In this document: piece after piece, positions 56,746 through 64,000 of the stretch
Position numbering within the stretch: position 1 is the first letter of the stretch
Layout: each line of letters opens with the position of its first letter
Assembly: GCF_004217545.1 (NCBI RefSeq)
Contig: NZ_SHKY01000001.1
Span: 1,860,001-1,924,000, forward strand
Length of the DNA stretch: 64,000 nt
Source: Krasilnikovia cinnamomea
Lineage (GTDB): Bacteria > Actinomycetota > Actinomycetes > Mycobacteriales > Micromonosporaceae
Direction of reading: 5' to 3'
The notes under the pieces: generated by a model
What the model saw: the letters and a program-made list of their open reading frames with translations, nothing else
What the model was told of the DNA's origin: nothing
Database searches by the model: none
Translations under genes and position numbers: made by a program

Positions 56746-58068
56746 TCAGGCGCCGCCCTCCACGCGCAGCACGCTCGCGATCGACCTAACGATGTCGAGC
56801 TGCTCCAGTTCCGCGACCGTGGCGGCCAGGTGCGAGTCCGGGGCGCCGTGCGTGACGATCACCAGGGTGGCGTCGGCTTCGCGGCCGGACTGGCGCACCG
56901 TGGCGATGGAGACCTCGTGCTTGGCGAACACCCCGGCCACGGTCGCCAGTACGCCCTGGCGGTCGGCCACGTCGAGGCTGATGTGGTAGCGGGTGACCGC
57001 CTCGCCGATGGGCCGGATCGGCAGGTGGGCGTAGACGCTCTCGCTCGGCGCGCGGGTGCCCGCGAGGCGGTTGCGGGCGGCCGCGACCACGTCGCCCAGC
57101 ACGGCGCTGGCGGTCGGCGTACCCCCGGCGCCGCGGCCGTAGAACATCAGCTGCCCGGCGGCCTCGGCCTCGACGAACACCGCGTTGAACGCGTCGCCCA
57201 CGCTGGCCAGGGGATGGCTGCGCGGGATCATCGCCGGGTGCACCCGCACGCTGACCGACTCGGCGCCGCGCGAGTCCGGGCCGCGTTCGGCCAGGCAGAG
57301 CAGCTTGATCGTGCAGCCCATCTCCTTGGCGCTGGCCACGTCGCCCGCGGTCACCCCGGTCATGCCCTCGCGGAACACGTCGGCCGCGGTGACCCGGCTG
57401 TGGAACGCCAGGGAGGCGAGGATGGCGGCCTTCGCGGCGGCGTCGAAACCCTCCACGTCGGCGGTGGGGTCGGCCTCGGCGTACCCGAGCTCGGTGGCCT
57501 CCTCCAGGGCCTCCGTGAAGCCCGCGCCGGTGGTGTCCATGGACGACAGGATGTAGTTGGTGGTGCCGTTGACGATGCCGGTGACCCGGGTGATCCGGTC
57601 GCCGTGCAGCGACTCGCGCAGCGGGCGCAGCAGCGGGATCGCGCCCGCCACGGACGCTTCGTAGTACAGGTCCGCGCCGCCGTCGGCCGCCGCGTCGTGC
57701 AGGGTGCCGCCGTCCTCCGCCAGCAGCGCCTTGTTCGCCGTGATCACGCTCTTGCCGGCGCGCAGCGCCTCGACGATCCAGGTACGGGCGGGCTCGATGC
57801 CGCCCACGACCTCGATCACCACGTCCACGTCGTCGCGCTTGATCAGGCCCAGCGCGTCCGTGGTGAACAGGGCCCGGTCGACCGGCAGGTCGCCGCGCTG
57901 GCGGCCCGGACGGCGGACCGCGATGCCGACCAGTTCCAGCGGCGCCCCGATCCGTGCCGTCAGGTCGCCGGCCTGCTCGTGCAGCAGCCGGACCACCTCG
58001 GCGCCGACCGTGCCGCACCCCAGCAGCGCCAGTCGCACGGGTTTTCCGCGGGTTGGCTCAGAACTCAT
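56746..58068 (-). CDS. hom: Homoserine dehydrogenase
   Basis: A 440-residue enzyme reducing aspartate semialdehyde to homoserine, the branch point to threonine and methionine. The NAD(P) site is LLGCGTVGAEVV (about 15-26); the catalytic and substrate region is GIVNGTTNYILSSM and ADPTADVEGFDAAAKAAIL. A C-terminal ACT domain (about 350-440, starting around YHISLDVADRQGVLA) suggests feedback inhibition by threonine. The ATG overlaps the lysA stop (ATGA). Confidence 0.96.
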   Translation of the reverse strand: MSSEPTRGKPVRLALLGCGTVGAEVVRLLHEQAGDLTARIGAPLELVGIAVRRPGRQRGDLPVDRALFTTDALGLIKRDDVDVVIEVVGGIEPARTWIVEALRAGKSVITANKALLAEDGGTLHDAAADGGADLYYEASVAGAIPLLRPLRESLHGDRITRVTGIVNGTTNYILSSMDTTGAGFTEALEEATELGYAEADPTADVEGFDAAAKAAILASLAFHSRVTAADVFREGMTGVTAGDVASAKEMGCTIKLLCLAERGPDSRGAESVSVRVHPAMIPRSHPLASVGDAFNAVFVEAEAAGQLMFYGRGAGGTPTASAVLGDVVAAARNRLAGTRAPSESVYAHLPIRPIGEAVTRYHISLDVADRQGVLATVAGVFAKHEVSIATVRQSGREADATLVIVTHGAPDSHLAATVAELEQLDIVRSIASVLRVEGGA

Positions 58069-59450
58069 CCCACATCCAGACTCAGCAGGTCGGCCTCGGT
58101 CTCTCGCCGGACGATCACCCGCGACTCCCCGTCGCGCACCGCGATCACCGGGGGCCGGGGCACGTGGTTGTAGTTGCTGGCCATGCTCCGGCAGTACGCC
58201 CCGGTGCCGGGTACCGCGAGAAGATCTCCGGGCTGCACGTCGGCGGGCAGGAATTCATCCTTCACGAGGATGTCCCCGCTTTCACAATGCTTTCCCACGA
58301 CGCGGGCCAGCAACGGTTCGGCCGCCGACACGCGCCCGGCCACCGTCGCGGAGTACGACGCGTCGTACAGCGCCGTACGGATGTTGTCGCTCATCCCGCC
58401 GTCGACGCTCACGTACGTGCGGATGCCGTCGACGTCCTTGACCGTGCCGACCTCGTACAGGGTGAAGACGGCCGGGCCCACGATGGCCCGGCCCGGCTCG
58501 ACGGACAGCTTCGGCACGCGCAGCCCGGCCAGCTCGCACTCCGACTCGACGATCTTGTTGATCCGCTTCGCCAGGTCCGGCGCGGGCGACGGGTCGTCCT
58601 GCGTGGTGTACGCGATGCCGAAGCCCCCGCCCAGGTCCAGCTCCACCAGCTCGACCCCGCGCGCGTCGCGGATCTGCGCCTGCAGCTCCAGCACCCGCCG
58701 CGCCGCGACCTCGAACCCGGACGTGTCGAAGATCTGCGAGCCGATGTGCGAGTGCAGCCCGCGCAGGTCCAGCACGTCGTCGTCCAGCACCCGCACGGCC
58801 GCCTCGAACGCGGCCCCACCGGCCAGCGAGAAGCCGAACTTCTGGTCCTCGTGCGCGGTCGCGATGAACTCGTGGGTGTGCGCCTCCACCCCGACCGTGA
58901 CCCGGATCAGCACCGCGGGCCGGACCCCGCGCTCGCGGGCCAGCGCGGTCAGCCGGTCGATCTCGTGGAACGAGTCGAGGATGATCCGGCCCACGCCCGC
59001 GTCCAGCGCCCGGGTCAGCTCCGCGGTGGACTTGTTGTTGCCGTGGAAGCCCATCCGCTCCGGCGGAAACCCGGCGGCCAGCGCGACGGCCAGCTCCCCG
59101 CCCGTGCACACGTCGAGGAACAGGCCCTCCTCGGCGACGATCCGCACGACCGCCTTGCACAGGAACGACTTGCCCGCGTAGTAGACGTCCGCCCCGGCGA
59201 AGGCCGCCGCGAAGTCCCGGCAGCGGGCCCGCAGGTCCGCCTCGTCCAGCAGGTAGGCCGGGGTGCCGTACTCCGTGGCCAGCTCGCGCACGCTGCGCCC
59301 GCCGATGGTCAGGGCCCCGTCGTCCGCGCGGGTCACGGTCCGCGGCCACAGCTGCGGCACCAGGGCGTTGACGTCCTCCGGGGTACGCAGCCACGCCGGC
59401 CCCCGGCTGCCCAGGTCACCGTGCAGCGCACCCGCCTCATGAGCCCTCAC
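58065..59450 (-). CDS. lysA: Diaminopimelate decarboxylase
   Basis: A 461-residue PLP enzyme of fold III making lysine from meso-diaminopimelate. PLP Lys94 is in VYYAGKSFLCKA; HSHIGS-type HSHIGSQIF and the GGGFG phosphate loop (LGGGFGIAY) are present; the C-terminal GKHCESGD contains the active-site Cys from the dimer partner. It starts 3 bases after the argS stop and overlaps hom, so argS-lysA-hom are one unit. Confidence 0.95.
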   Translation of the reverse strand: MRAHEAGALHGDLGSRGPAWLRTPEDVNALVPQLWPRTVTRADDGALTIGGRSVRELATEYGTPAYLLDEADLRARCRDFAAAFAGADVYYAGKSFLCKAVVRIVAEEGLFLDVCTGGELAVALAAGFPPERMGFHGNNKSTAELTRALDAGVGRIILDSFHEIDRLTALARERGVRPAVLIRVTVGVEAHTHEFIATAHEDQKFGFSLAGGAAFEAAVRVLDDDVLDLRGLHSHIGSQIFDTSGFEVAARRVLELQAQIRDARGVELVELDLGGGFGIAYTTQDDPSPAPDLAKRINKIVESECELAGLRVPKLSVEPGRAIVGPAVFTLYEVGTVKDVDGIRTYVSVDGGMSDNIRTALYDASYSATVAGRVSAAEPLLARVVGKHCESGDILVKDEFLPADVQPGDLLAVPGTGAYCRSMASNYNHVPRPPVIAVRDGESRVIVRRETEADLLSLDVG

Positions 59451-59453
59451 GGG

Positions 59454-61118
59454 TCACATCCTTTCCGGCGCGGAGACGCCGAGCAGGCCCAACCCGTTCG
59501 CGATCACCGTACGGGTGGCGTCGTTGAGCCACAGCCGGGCGCGCTGCAGGTCCGTGACCGGCTCGTCGCCCATGGGCAGCACCCGGCACTTGTCGTAGAA
59601 CCGGTGGTACGCCCCCGCGACCTCTTCCAGGTAACGAGCGACCCGGTGCGGCTCGCGCAGCTCGGCCGCGCTGGCCACCACGGCCGGATACTCCCCCAGC
59701 GCCTTGAGCAGGTCGTTCTCCTTCTCGTGGCTGAGCAGGCCCGGCTGGAAGGCGTCCGGCTCGCCGCGGGTCAGTCCGACCTCGGCGGCGTTGCGGGCCA
59801 CCGCGGCGGTGCGGGCGGCCACGTACTGGACGTAGTAGACCGGGTTGTCGCGGGTGGCCCTGGTCCACAGGTCGATGTCGATGTCGATCGAGGAGTCGGA
59901 GGAGTACCGGGCCAGCGCGTACCGGGCCGCGTCGACGCCGAGGGCATCCACGAAATCCTCCAGGGTGACCACCGTGCCGGCCCGCTTGCTCATCCGCAGC
60001 GGTTCCCCGTCGCGAACCAGGTTGACCATCTGGCCGATGAGGATCTCCAGGTTGGTCGCCGGGTCGTCGCCGAAGCAGGCGGCCATGGCCTTCATCCGGC
60101 CGATGTAACCGTGGTGATCCGCCCCCAGCATGATCACGACCCGGTCGAAGCCGCGCTTGCGCTTGTCCAGGTAGTAGGCGCAGTCCGCGGCGAAGTACGT
60201 CCAGTCGCCGTCCGACTTGCGCAGCACCCGGTCCTTGTCGTCGCCGAAGTCGGTGGTGCGCAGCCAGGTGGCCCCGTCCGACTCGAAGATGTGGCCCTGC
60301 TCACGCAGCCGCGCCAGGGCCTCGTCCAGTTCGCCCCGGTCGTGCAGGTCCTTCTCGTTGAAGTACGTGTCGAAGTGCACCCCGAACTGCGCCAGCGACG
60401 CCTTGATCTCGGCGAACATCAGCTGCACGCCCTCGACCCGGAACACCTCCAGCGCCTCCGGCTCGGGCCGCAGCAGCGCGTCCGGCACCGCCACCAGCAC
60501 CGCCGCCGCGATCTCCGCGATGTACTCGCCGCCGTACCCGTCCTGCGGCACCGGCTCGCCCTTGGCGCTGGCGTACAGGGACTTGGCGAACCGGTCGATC
60601 TGGGACCCGGCGTCGTTGAAGTAGTACTCCGTGCCGACGTCGGCGCCGGAGGCACTCAGCAGCCGGGCCAGCGCGTCGCCGACCGCCGCCCACCGGACAC
60701 CACCGATGTGCACGGGGCCCGTGGGGTTCGCGGAGACGAACTCCAGGTTGATCCGCTGGCCGGTGAGGCGGGCGGTGTGGCCGTACTCCGCGCCCGCCAG
60801 CACGATGTCGCGGGCCAGCTGGCCCGCCGCGGCGGCGTCCAGGCGGATGTTCAGGAAGCCGGGCCCGGCGATCTCCACGCTCTTGATCCCGGCGCGGCGG
60901 CCCAGCTCCTCGGCGAGCGCGGCGGCCAGCTCGCGGGGCACGACGCCGGCCCGCTTGCCGAGCTGCATGGCCAGCGTCGAGGCGTAGTCTCCGTGCTCGG
61001 GGTTGCGGGGCCGCTCGACGGTCGTCGAGGCGGGCAGCACGCTCGCGTCGAGGCCGCGAGCGGCGAACACGGCCCGGGCGGCGTCGAGAACGGTGGTGGC
61101 AAGGTCGGCGGGAGTCAC
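59454..61118 (-). CDS. argS: Arginyl-tRNA synthetase
   Basis: A 554-residue class I synthetase. It has the HIGH equivalent in [19 protein letters not shown], the KMSKS equivalent [11 protein letters not shown], an N-terminal ArgRS domain with a NPEHGDYAS motif, and an anticodon-binding C terminus ([20 protein letters not shown]). GTG start. A TAGCAT -10 box ends only 6 bases before it and no Shine-Dalgarno sequence is present, so the message is probably leaderless. Confidence 0.97.
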   Translation of the reverse strand: MTPADLATTVLDAARAVFAARGLDASVLPASTTVERPRNPEHGDYASTLAMQLGKRAGVVPRELAAALAEELGRRAGIKSVEIAGPGFLNIRLDAAAAGQLARDIVLAGAEYGHTARLTGQRINLEFVSANPTGPVHIGGVRWAAVGDALARLLSASGADVGTEYYFNDAGSQIDRFAKSLYASAKGEPVPQDGYGGEYIAEIAAAVLVAVPDALLRPEPEALEVFRVEGVQLMFAEIKASLAQFGVHFDTYFNEKDLHDRGELDEALARLREQGHIFESDGATWLRTTDFGDDKDRVLRKSDGDWTYFAADCAYYLDKRKRGFDRVVIMLGADHHGYIGRMKAMAACFGDDPATNLEILIGQMVNLVRDGEPLRMSKRAGTVVTLEDFVDALGVDAARYALARYSSDSSIDIDIDLWTRATRDNPVYYVQYVAARTAAVARNAAEVGLTRGEPDAFQPGLLSHEKENDLLKALGEYPAVVASAAELREPHRVARYLEEVAGAYHRFYDKCRVLPMGDEPVTDLQRARLWLNDATRTVIANGLGLLGVSAPERM

Positions 61119-61124
61119 CGAGTC

Positions 61125-61130
61125 ATGCTA
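61125..61130 (-). promoter_or_regulatory. Candidate -10 box of argS (leaderless)
   Basis: On the minus strand TAGCAT is followed by six bases and then the argS GTG. Transcription would begin at or next to the start codon. The -35 region is not clear. Confidence 0.45.
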
Positions 61131-61216
61131 TCCGGGTAGACTTTGGCGTTCGGCGGCGTCCCGGTGCCCTGCTCACGGGCCCGGCCCTCAATTTTCGAAC
61201 ACATTGATGAGGCACG

Positions 61217-62026
61217 ATGAGCATCAGCAGCCCGGGTCCCGAGCGGAACCCGTCCACGGTCAAGGTCGACAAGACGTCCGGCCAGGGCAAGCCCCCGGCG
61301 GGCGGCGCCAAGCCGGCCGCCAAGGCGGGCGGCGGCAAGCCCGGCGGCGGTAAGCCGGGCGCCAAGGGCAAGGGCCGCAAGCCGGTCACGCCGGTCAAGG
61401 TCAGCGGCGGTCGCAGTTGGGGCCCCATCGCGGTCGTCGCCGCCGTCGTGCTGGTCGCCGTCGGCATCATCGGGTTCGGGGCCTACGCGGCGGTGCAGGG
61501 CGGCAAGTCGTGGGAGGACAAGGCCGCCGACATCAAGGGCATCGTCAACTACCGCGCCCAGAAGAACCCGCAGATCGACTCCCAGGAACACAAGGGGGGC
61601 CCGCTGACGTACGTCACCAACCCGCCCGTGGGCGGCGCGCACAACTCGGTGTGGCAGAACTGCATGGGCGACGTGTACACCGAGCCGATCGCCAACGAGC
61701 ACGCGGTGCACAGCCTGGAGCACGGCGCCGTCTGGGTGACGTACAAGCAGGGCCTGCCCGCCGACCAGGTCAAGGCGCTCTCCGACAAGGTCGAGGGCAA
61801 GGACTACCTGATGCTCAGCCCGGTCGCGAACCTCGACAAGAACGTGGCGCTGCAGGCGTGGGGCTACCAGCTCAAGGTCGACAGCGCGGACGACTCGCGG
61901 ATCGACGAGTTCATCAAGGCCCTGCGGATCAACGCCACCAAGGAGCCCGGCGCGGCCTGCTCCGGCGGCAACACCGCCACCGGCCCGGTGACCGCCGCCC
62001 CCAACGGAACGAGTATGAACAAGTAA
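61217..62026 (+). CDS. DUF3105 family membrane-anchored protein
   Basis: A 269-residue protein: a cytosolic Lys/Gly/Pro-rich repeat region (residues 15-65, GGGKPGGGKPGAKGK), one membrane helix (about 70-95), and an external DUF3105 domain with the signature GGAHNSVWQNCMGDVY and NEHAVHSLEHGAVWVTY, whose His, Glu and Cys residues look like metal ligands. The stop overlaps the DUF305 start (TAATG). DUF3105 and DUF305 are often paired; a role in copper handling is suggested from the DUF305 family, but not shown. Confidence 0.88.
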   Translation: MSISSPGPERNPSTVKVDKTSGQGKPPAGGAKPAAKAGGGKPGGGKPGAKGKGRKPVTPVKVSGGRSWGPIAVVAAVVLVAVGIIGFGAYAAVQGGKSWEDKAADIKGIVNYRAQKNPQIDSQEHKGGPLTYVTNPPVGGAHNSVWQNCMGDVYTEPIANEHAVHSLEHGAVWVTYKQGLPADQVKALSDKVEGKDYLMLSPVANLDKNVALQAWGYQLKVDSADDSRIDEFIKALRINATKEPGAACSGGNTATGPVTAAPNGTSMNK

Positions 62027-62697
62027 TGGACACCGACACCGACCCGGACGCGGCGGCCCCGGCCGCCTCGTCCGGCGACGAGCCCCAGCGGCCCACCCGG
62101 CGCCGCTGGGGAGTCGGCTGGATCGCCGCGACGCTCGTCCTCGGCCTGGTGGTCGGCGCGACCTTGGGCCTGCTCATCCCCCATTTGCGTACGCCCGCCG
62201 ACGACTCGGTCGAGGCCGGCTTCCTGCGTGACATGAGCACCCACCACGCCCAGGCGGTCGAGATGTCGATGATCGCCCACGCGAACTCGACCAACCCGCA
62301 GATCGTCACCCTGGCGGGCGACATCGCGCTGACCCAGCATCAGCAGATCGGGTACATGCAGGCGTGGCTGCGGGACTGGGGGCTCAGCCCGACCAGCTCC
62401 CAGCCGCCGATGGCGTGGATGCCGGACTCGGCGGGCTCGGTGGTCAACAACCTCATGCCGGGCATGGCCACCCCGGAACAGATGGCCGAGCTGCGCAAGG
62501 CCACGGGCAAGGACCTGGACATCCAGTACCTGACCCGCATGCGCGACCACCACCTGGGCGGGGTCCACATGGCGCAGGCGATCATCGACTCCTCGGACGA
62601 CGAGGACGTCGTCTGGCTCGCCAAGACGATGGTGAGCGGCCAGCAGTCGGAGCTGGCGTTGATCAACCAGATGCTCGCGCAACTTCAGCAGGCATGA
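62026..62697 (+). CDS. DUF305 family protein
   Basis: A 223-residue protein with a short cytosolic start, one membrane helix (about 30-50) and an external four-helix DUF305 domain with paired His motifs, RDMSTHHAQAVEM and RMRDHHLGGVHMAQ. The domain is ferritin-like and Met/His-rich, so metal binding (copper is reported for relatives) is plausible. It is translationally coupled to the DUF3105 gene. Confidence 0.9.
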   Translation: MDTDTDPDAAAPAASSGDEPQRPTRRRWGVGWIAATLVLGLVVGATLGLLIPHLRTPADDSVEAGFLRDMSTHHAQAVEMSMIAHANSTNPQIVTLAGDIALTQHQQIGYMQAWLRDWGLSPTSSQPPMAWMPDSAGSVVNNLMPGMATPEQMAELRKATGKDLDIQYLTRMRDHHLGGVHMAQAIIDSSDDEDVVWLAKTMVSGQQSELALINQMLAQLQQA

Positions 62698-62734
62698 GAC
62701 GGGGCGGGCGGTAAGCACACCCGCCCGCCCCGTC
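62698..62734 (+). terminator. Bidirectional terminator
   Basis: A perfect 14-bp stem, GACGGGGCGGGCGG and its complement, with a 9-base loop. It lies directly after the DUF305 stop and 9 bases from the stop of the convergent secreted-protein gene, so it can serve both. Confidence 0.85.
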
Positions 62735-62743
62735 ACTCACCTG

Positions 62744-63124
62744 TCAGGCGGCGACCCGTGGGCTGCAGATCGAGTCAACACCGTCCACGCCGGCACAGAC
62801 CTTGTAGTAGGTGATGCGCTCGCCGGAGACGGTCTTCCAACCGTCGCCGCGCTGGCTGCCGTTGCCGTCGCCCACCACGTACTTCGTGCCGGGCGTCGAC
62901 GTCCACAGGTGGATACGCAGGCCCTTGTTGTCCGCCGCGTCGTCGTGCACGTACGCCTGAACGTGCCCGTCCAGGACGCAGCCCCAGCCGATCCGGCGGT
63001 CGTAGTCCGGTACGTACTGGCAACTCCCGTGTGCCATCGCCGGGGCCGCGCCGACCAGCACGGACCCGATGCCGACCAGCGCGGCGACGCCCGCGCCGAC
63101 GCGGGTCCTCAGTCCAACCTTCAT
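62744..63124 (-). CDS. Small secreted protein with disulfide potential
   Basis: A 126-residue protein with a clear Sec signal peptide ending APAMA-H near residue 31. The mature part has four Cys (in SCQYV, WGCVL, KVCAG and SICSP), probably two disulfides, and several Trp/Gly/Asp residues. GAGGGG precedes the ATG. I do not recognise the family. The upstream 241 bases to the tRNA hold no gene that I can see. Confidence 0.75.
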   Translation of the reverse strand: MKVGLRTRVGAGVAALVGIGSVLVGAAPAMAHGSCQYVPDYDRRIGWGCVLDGHVQAYVHDDAADNKGLRIHLWTSTPGTKYVVGDGNGSQRGDGWKTVSGERITYYKVCAGVDGVDSICSPRVAA

Positions 63125-63365
63125 GGTTTCTCCCCTCGCGGAACATCAGCGAAGAGGGCACGGCTCCGCCCACCGCACATACAGGACGTGCGCGTGCAGA
63201 CCGCCATAACCCCCGTGTCACGGTCGACAACGCCATGCATCGCCGAACGTATCGAAGACTATGGCTTTCCGACCGGTGGGTGTCAAACCGGCTGGCTGGC
63301 CCAAACGGGCACGGAGCCCCCTCGTCGCGGCTTGGTCATCAGCTTTGCTAGGCTGTCTGCACTGA

Positions 63366-63437
63366 GCCCCCGTAGCTCAGGGGATAGAGCGTCGCCCTCC
63401 GGAGGCGAAAGCGCAGGTTCGAATCCTGCCGGGGGCA
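63366..63437 (+). tRNA. tRNA-Arg (CCG)
   Basis: A complete cloverleaf: acceptor stem GCCCCCG/CGGGGGC with discriminator A at 63437; D arm GCTC...GAGC; anticodon stem TCGCC/GGCGA with loop CTCCGGA and anticodon CCG (63399-63401); T arm GCAGG-TTCGAAT-CCTGC. CCA is not encoded (ACCG follows). Confidence 0.97.
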
Positions 63438-63453
63438 CCGCAATAGAGCCAGT

Positions 63454-63474
63454 CCCCCGATCACTGATCAGGGG
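63454..63474 (+). terminator. Hairpin after the tRNA
   Basis: CCCC-C-GATC-ACT-GATC-A-GGGG, 17 bases after the tRNA end. A likely transcript end without a T-run. Confidence 0.5.
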
Positions 63475-63553
63475 AGCAGGTCGGCGCAAGATCCTCGGCA
63501 CGCTCTCGGATGACTCCCATTCCGCATCGGCCCGGGCTGCGCTCGGGTGAAGC

Positions 63554-63670
63554 ATGAGCGCCCGGCGAGACCTGGAGTTTGACTTCGGGATCACCACCGT
63601 GGACGGTGAACGCGGACGGCGACTCGCAGCCGAACAGACAGCAGCGATCATGGAAGTCCTCGACGGTTCC
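63554..63670 (+). CDS. Short unrecognised reading frame before the HipA-like remnant
   Basis: From the ATG at 63554 about 39 residues look protein-like (beginning MSARRDLEFDFGITT, with an Ala/Glu/Gln helix after it). After about 63670 the frame stays open to the end of the window but the composition becomes arbitrary until the HipA-like segment. I do not know the family. It may be the start of an antitoxin-like gene whose 3' part was lost. Confidence 0.3.
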
Positions 63671-63741
63671 AGCGCCGCCTGCAGCCACCAGACCAGCCGC
63701 GGCCGGAACCCCGGCAGCCCCTCCGCCGCCACTCACATAGC

Positions 63742-64000
63742 GACGAGACCCGGCAGGGCGCGCTGCGTTTCAAGACCGATACCGAGGGCGAATTCCAGCA
63801 TCCGGCACCCGATGTACCGAAGCTCATCGCCCTTCCCGCCCTGCCTCGGTCCGGGGGGCCACCGGCTCATGATCGCAAAATTTCCGCACCATGCCGACGA
63901 CTGGAGTGTCATCGCATGGGAGAAGACTGCTCTTGACCTGGCCGAGGCCGCCGGAATCCCGGTACCGAAGAGGCAGCTGGTCGGCGTCGAGGGCAACCCC
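63742..64000 (+). pseudogene. HipA-family toxin kinase remnant, frame-disrupted and cut by the window end
   Basis: Two pieces of a HipA-like protein are seen in different frames. From 63742: DETRQGALRFKTDTEGEF and VPKLIALPAL, matching the N-terminal subdomain. From 63869: MIAKFPHHADDWSVIAWEKTA and LDLAEAAGIPVPK, matching the start of the HipA kinase core. The linker of 50 or more residues that normally joins them, including the SSLGGARPKA loop, is missing, so a deletion with frame change is likely. The gene continues past 64000. Confidence 0.55.

Overview
This is a high-GC actinomycete chromosome segment, probably from the Micromonosporaceae (an Actinoplanes/Micromonospora-like organism). That family call is an inference from gene style and content. 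The backbone matches a gene order I know from other actinobacteria: argS-lysA-hom-thrC-thrB-rho-rpmE-prfA-prmC-sua5, then glyA, the atp operon, a DUF2550 gene, cobO-type adenosyltransferase and murA. The backbone reads on the minus strand from about 61 kb down to 19 kb. Accessory genes are inserted at several points.

Region by region. 1-3.3 kb: the end of a membrane permease, a chemoreceptor and a small secreted Gly/Ser-rich protein. 3.4-7.8 kb: a compact class III lanthipeptide cluster with a 33-residue precursor, a hairpin-rich spacer, a LanKC synthetase and an MFS exporter, followed by an IS5-type transposase remnant. 8.1-18.97 kb: small proteins, a Nudix hydrolase, NucS mismatch endonuclease, a DUF4126 protein, a membrane protein, a two-domain FtsK-like ATPase with a coiled-coil membrane partner, an ABC exporter, 3-hydroxyacyl-CoA dehydrogenase and a small membrane protein. 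18.97-32.1 kb: murA, the adenosyltransferase, DUF2550, and the ATP synthase genes. Here atpC is cut off from atpD by a strong terminator and an LCP-family gene. atpZ/atpI-like genes and glyA follow.

32.2-42.7 kb: an SDR/DUF2867 protein, a low-molecular-weight phosphatase, two adjacent Sua5/YrdC proteins, prmC, a GGDEF protein with two tandem beta-propeller lipoprotein-like paralogues, prfA and rpmE. 42.9-47.5 kb is accessory: a Doc/antitoxin pair, then a three-gene RNA-repair operon (a T4 Rnl1-like ligase, a full-length T4 Pnkp-like kinase/phosphatase and a second, short RNA ligase), then a bacterial nitric oxide synthase. 47.7-61.1 kb: rho, thrB, an MFS and an RND efflux gene that split thrB from thrC, then thrC, hom, lysA and argS. 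61.2-64 kb: a DUF3105/DUF305 pair, a small secreted protein, tRNA-Arg(CCG), and a degraded HipA-like gene running off the edge.

The two systems most worth following are the RNA-repair operon (43646-46229) and the lanthipeptide cluster (3436-7792). The broken atp operon and the paired Sua5 proteins are the most interesting changes to the conserved backbone. No CRISPR array, rRNA or intact mobile element was seen.
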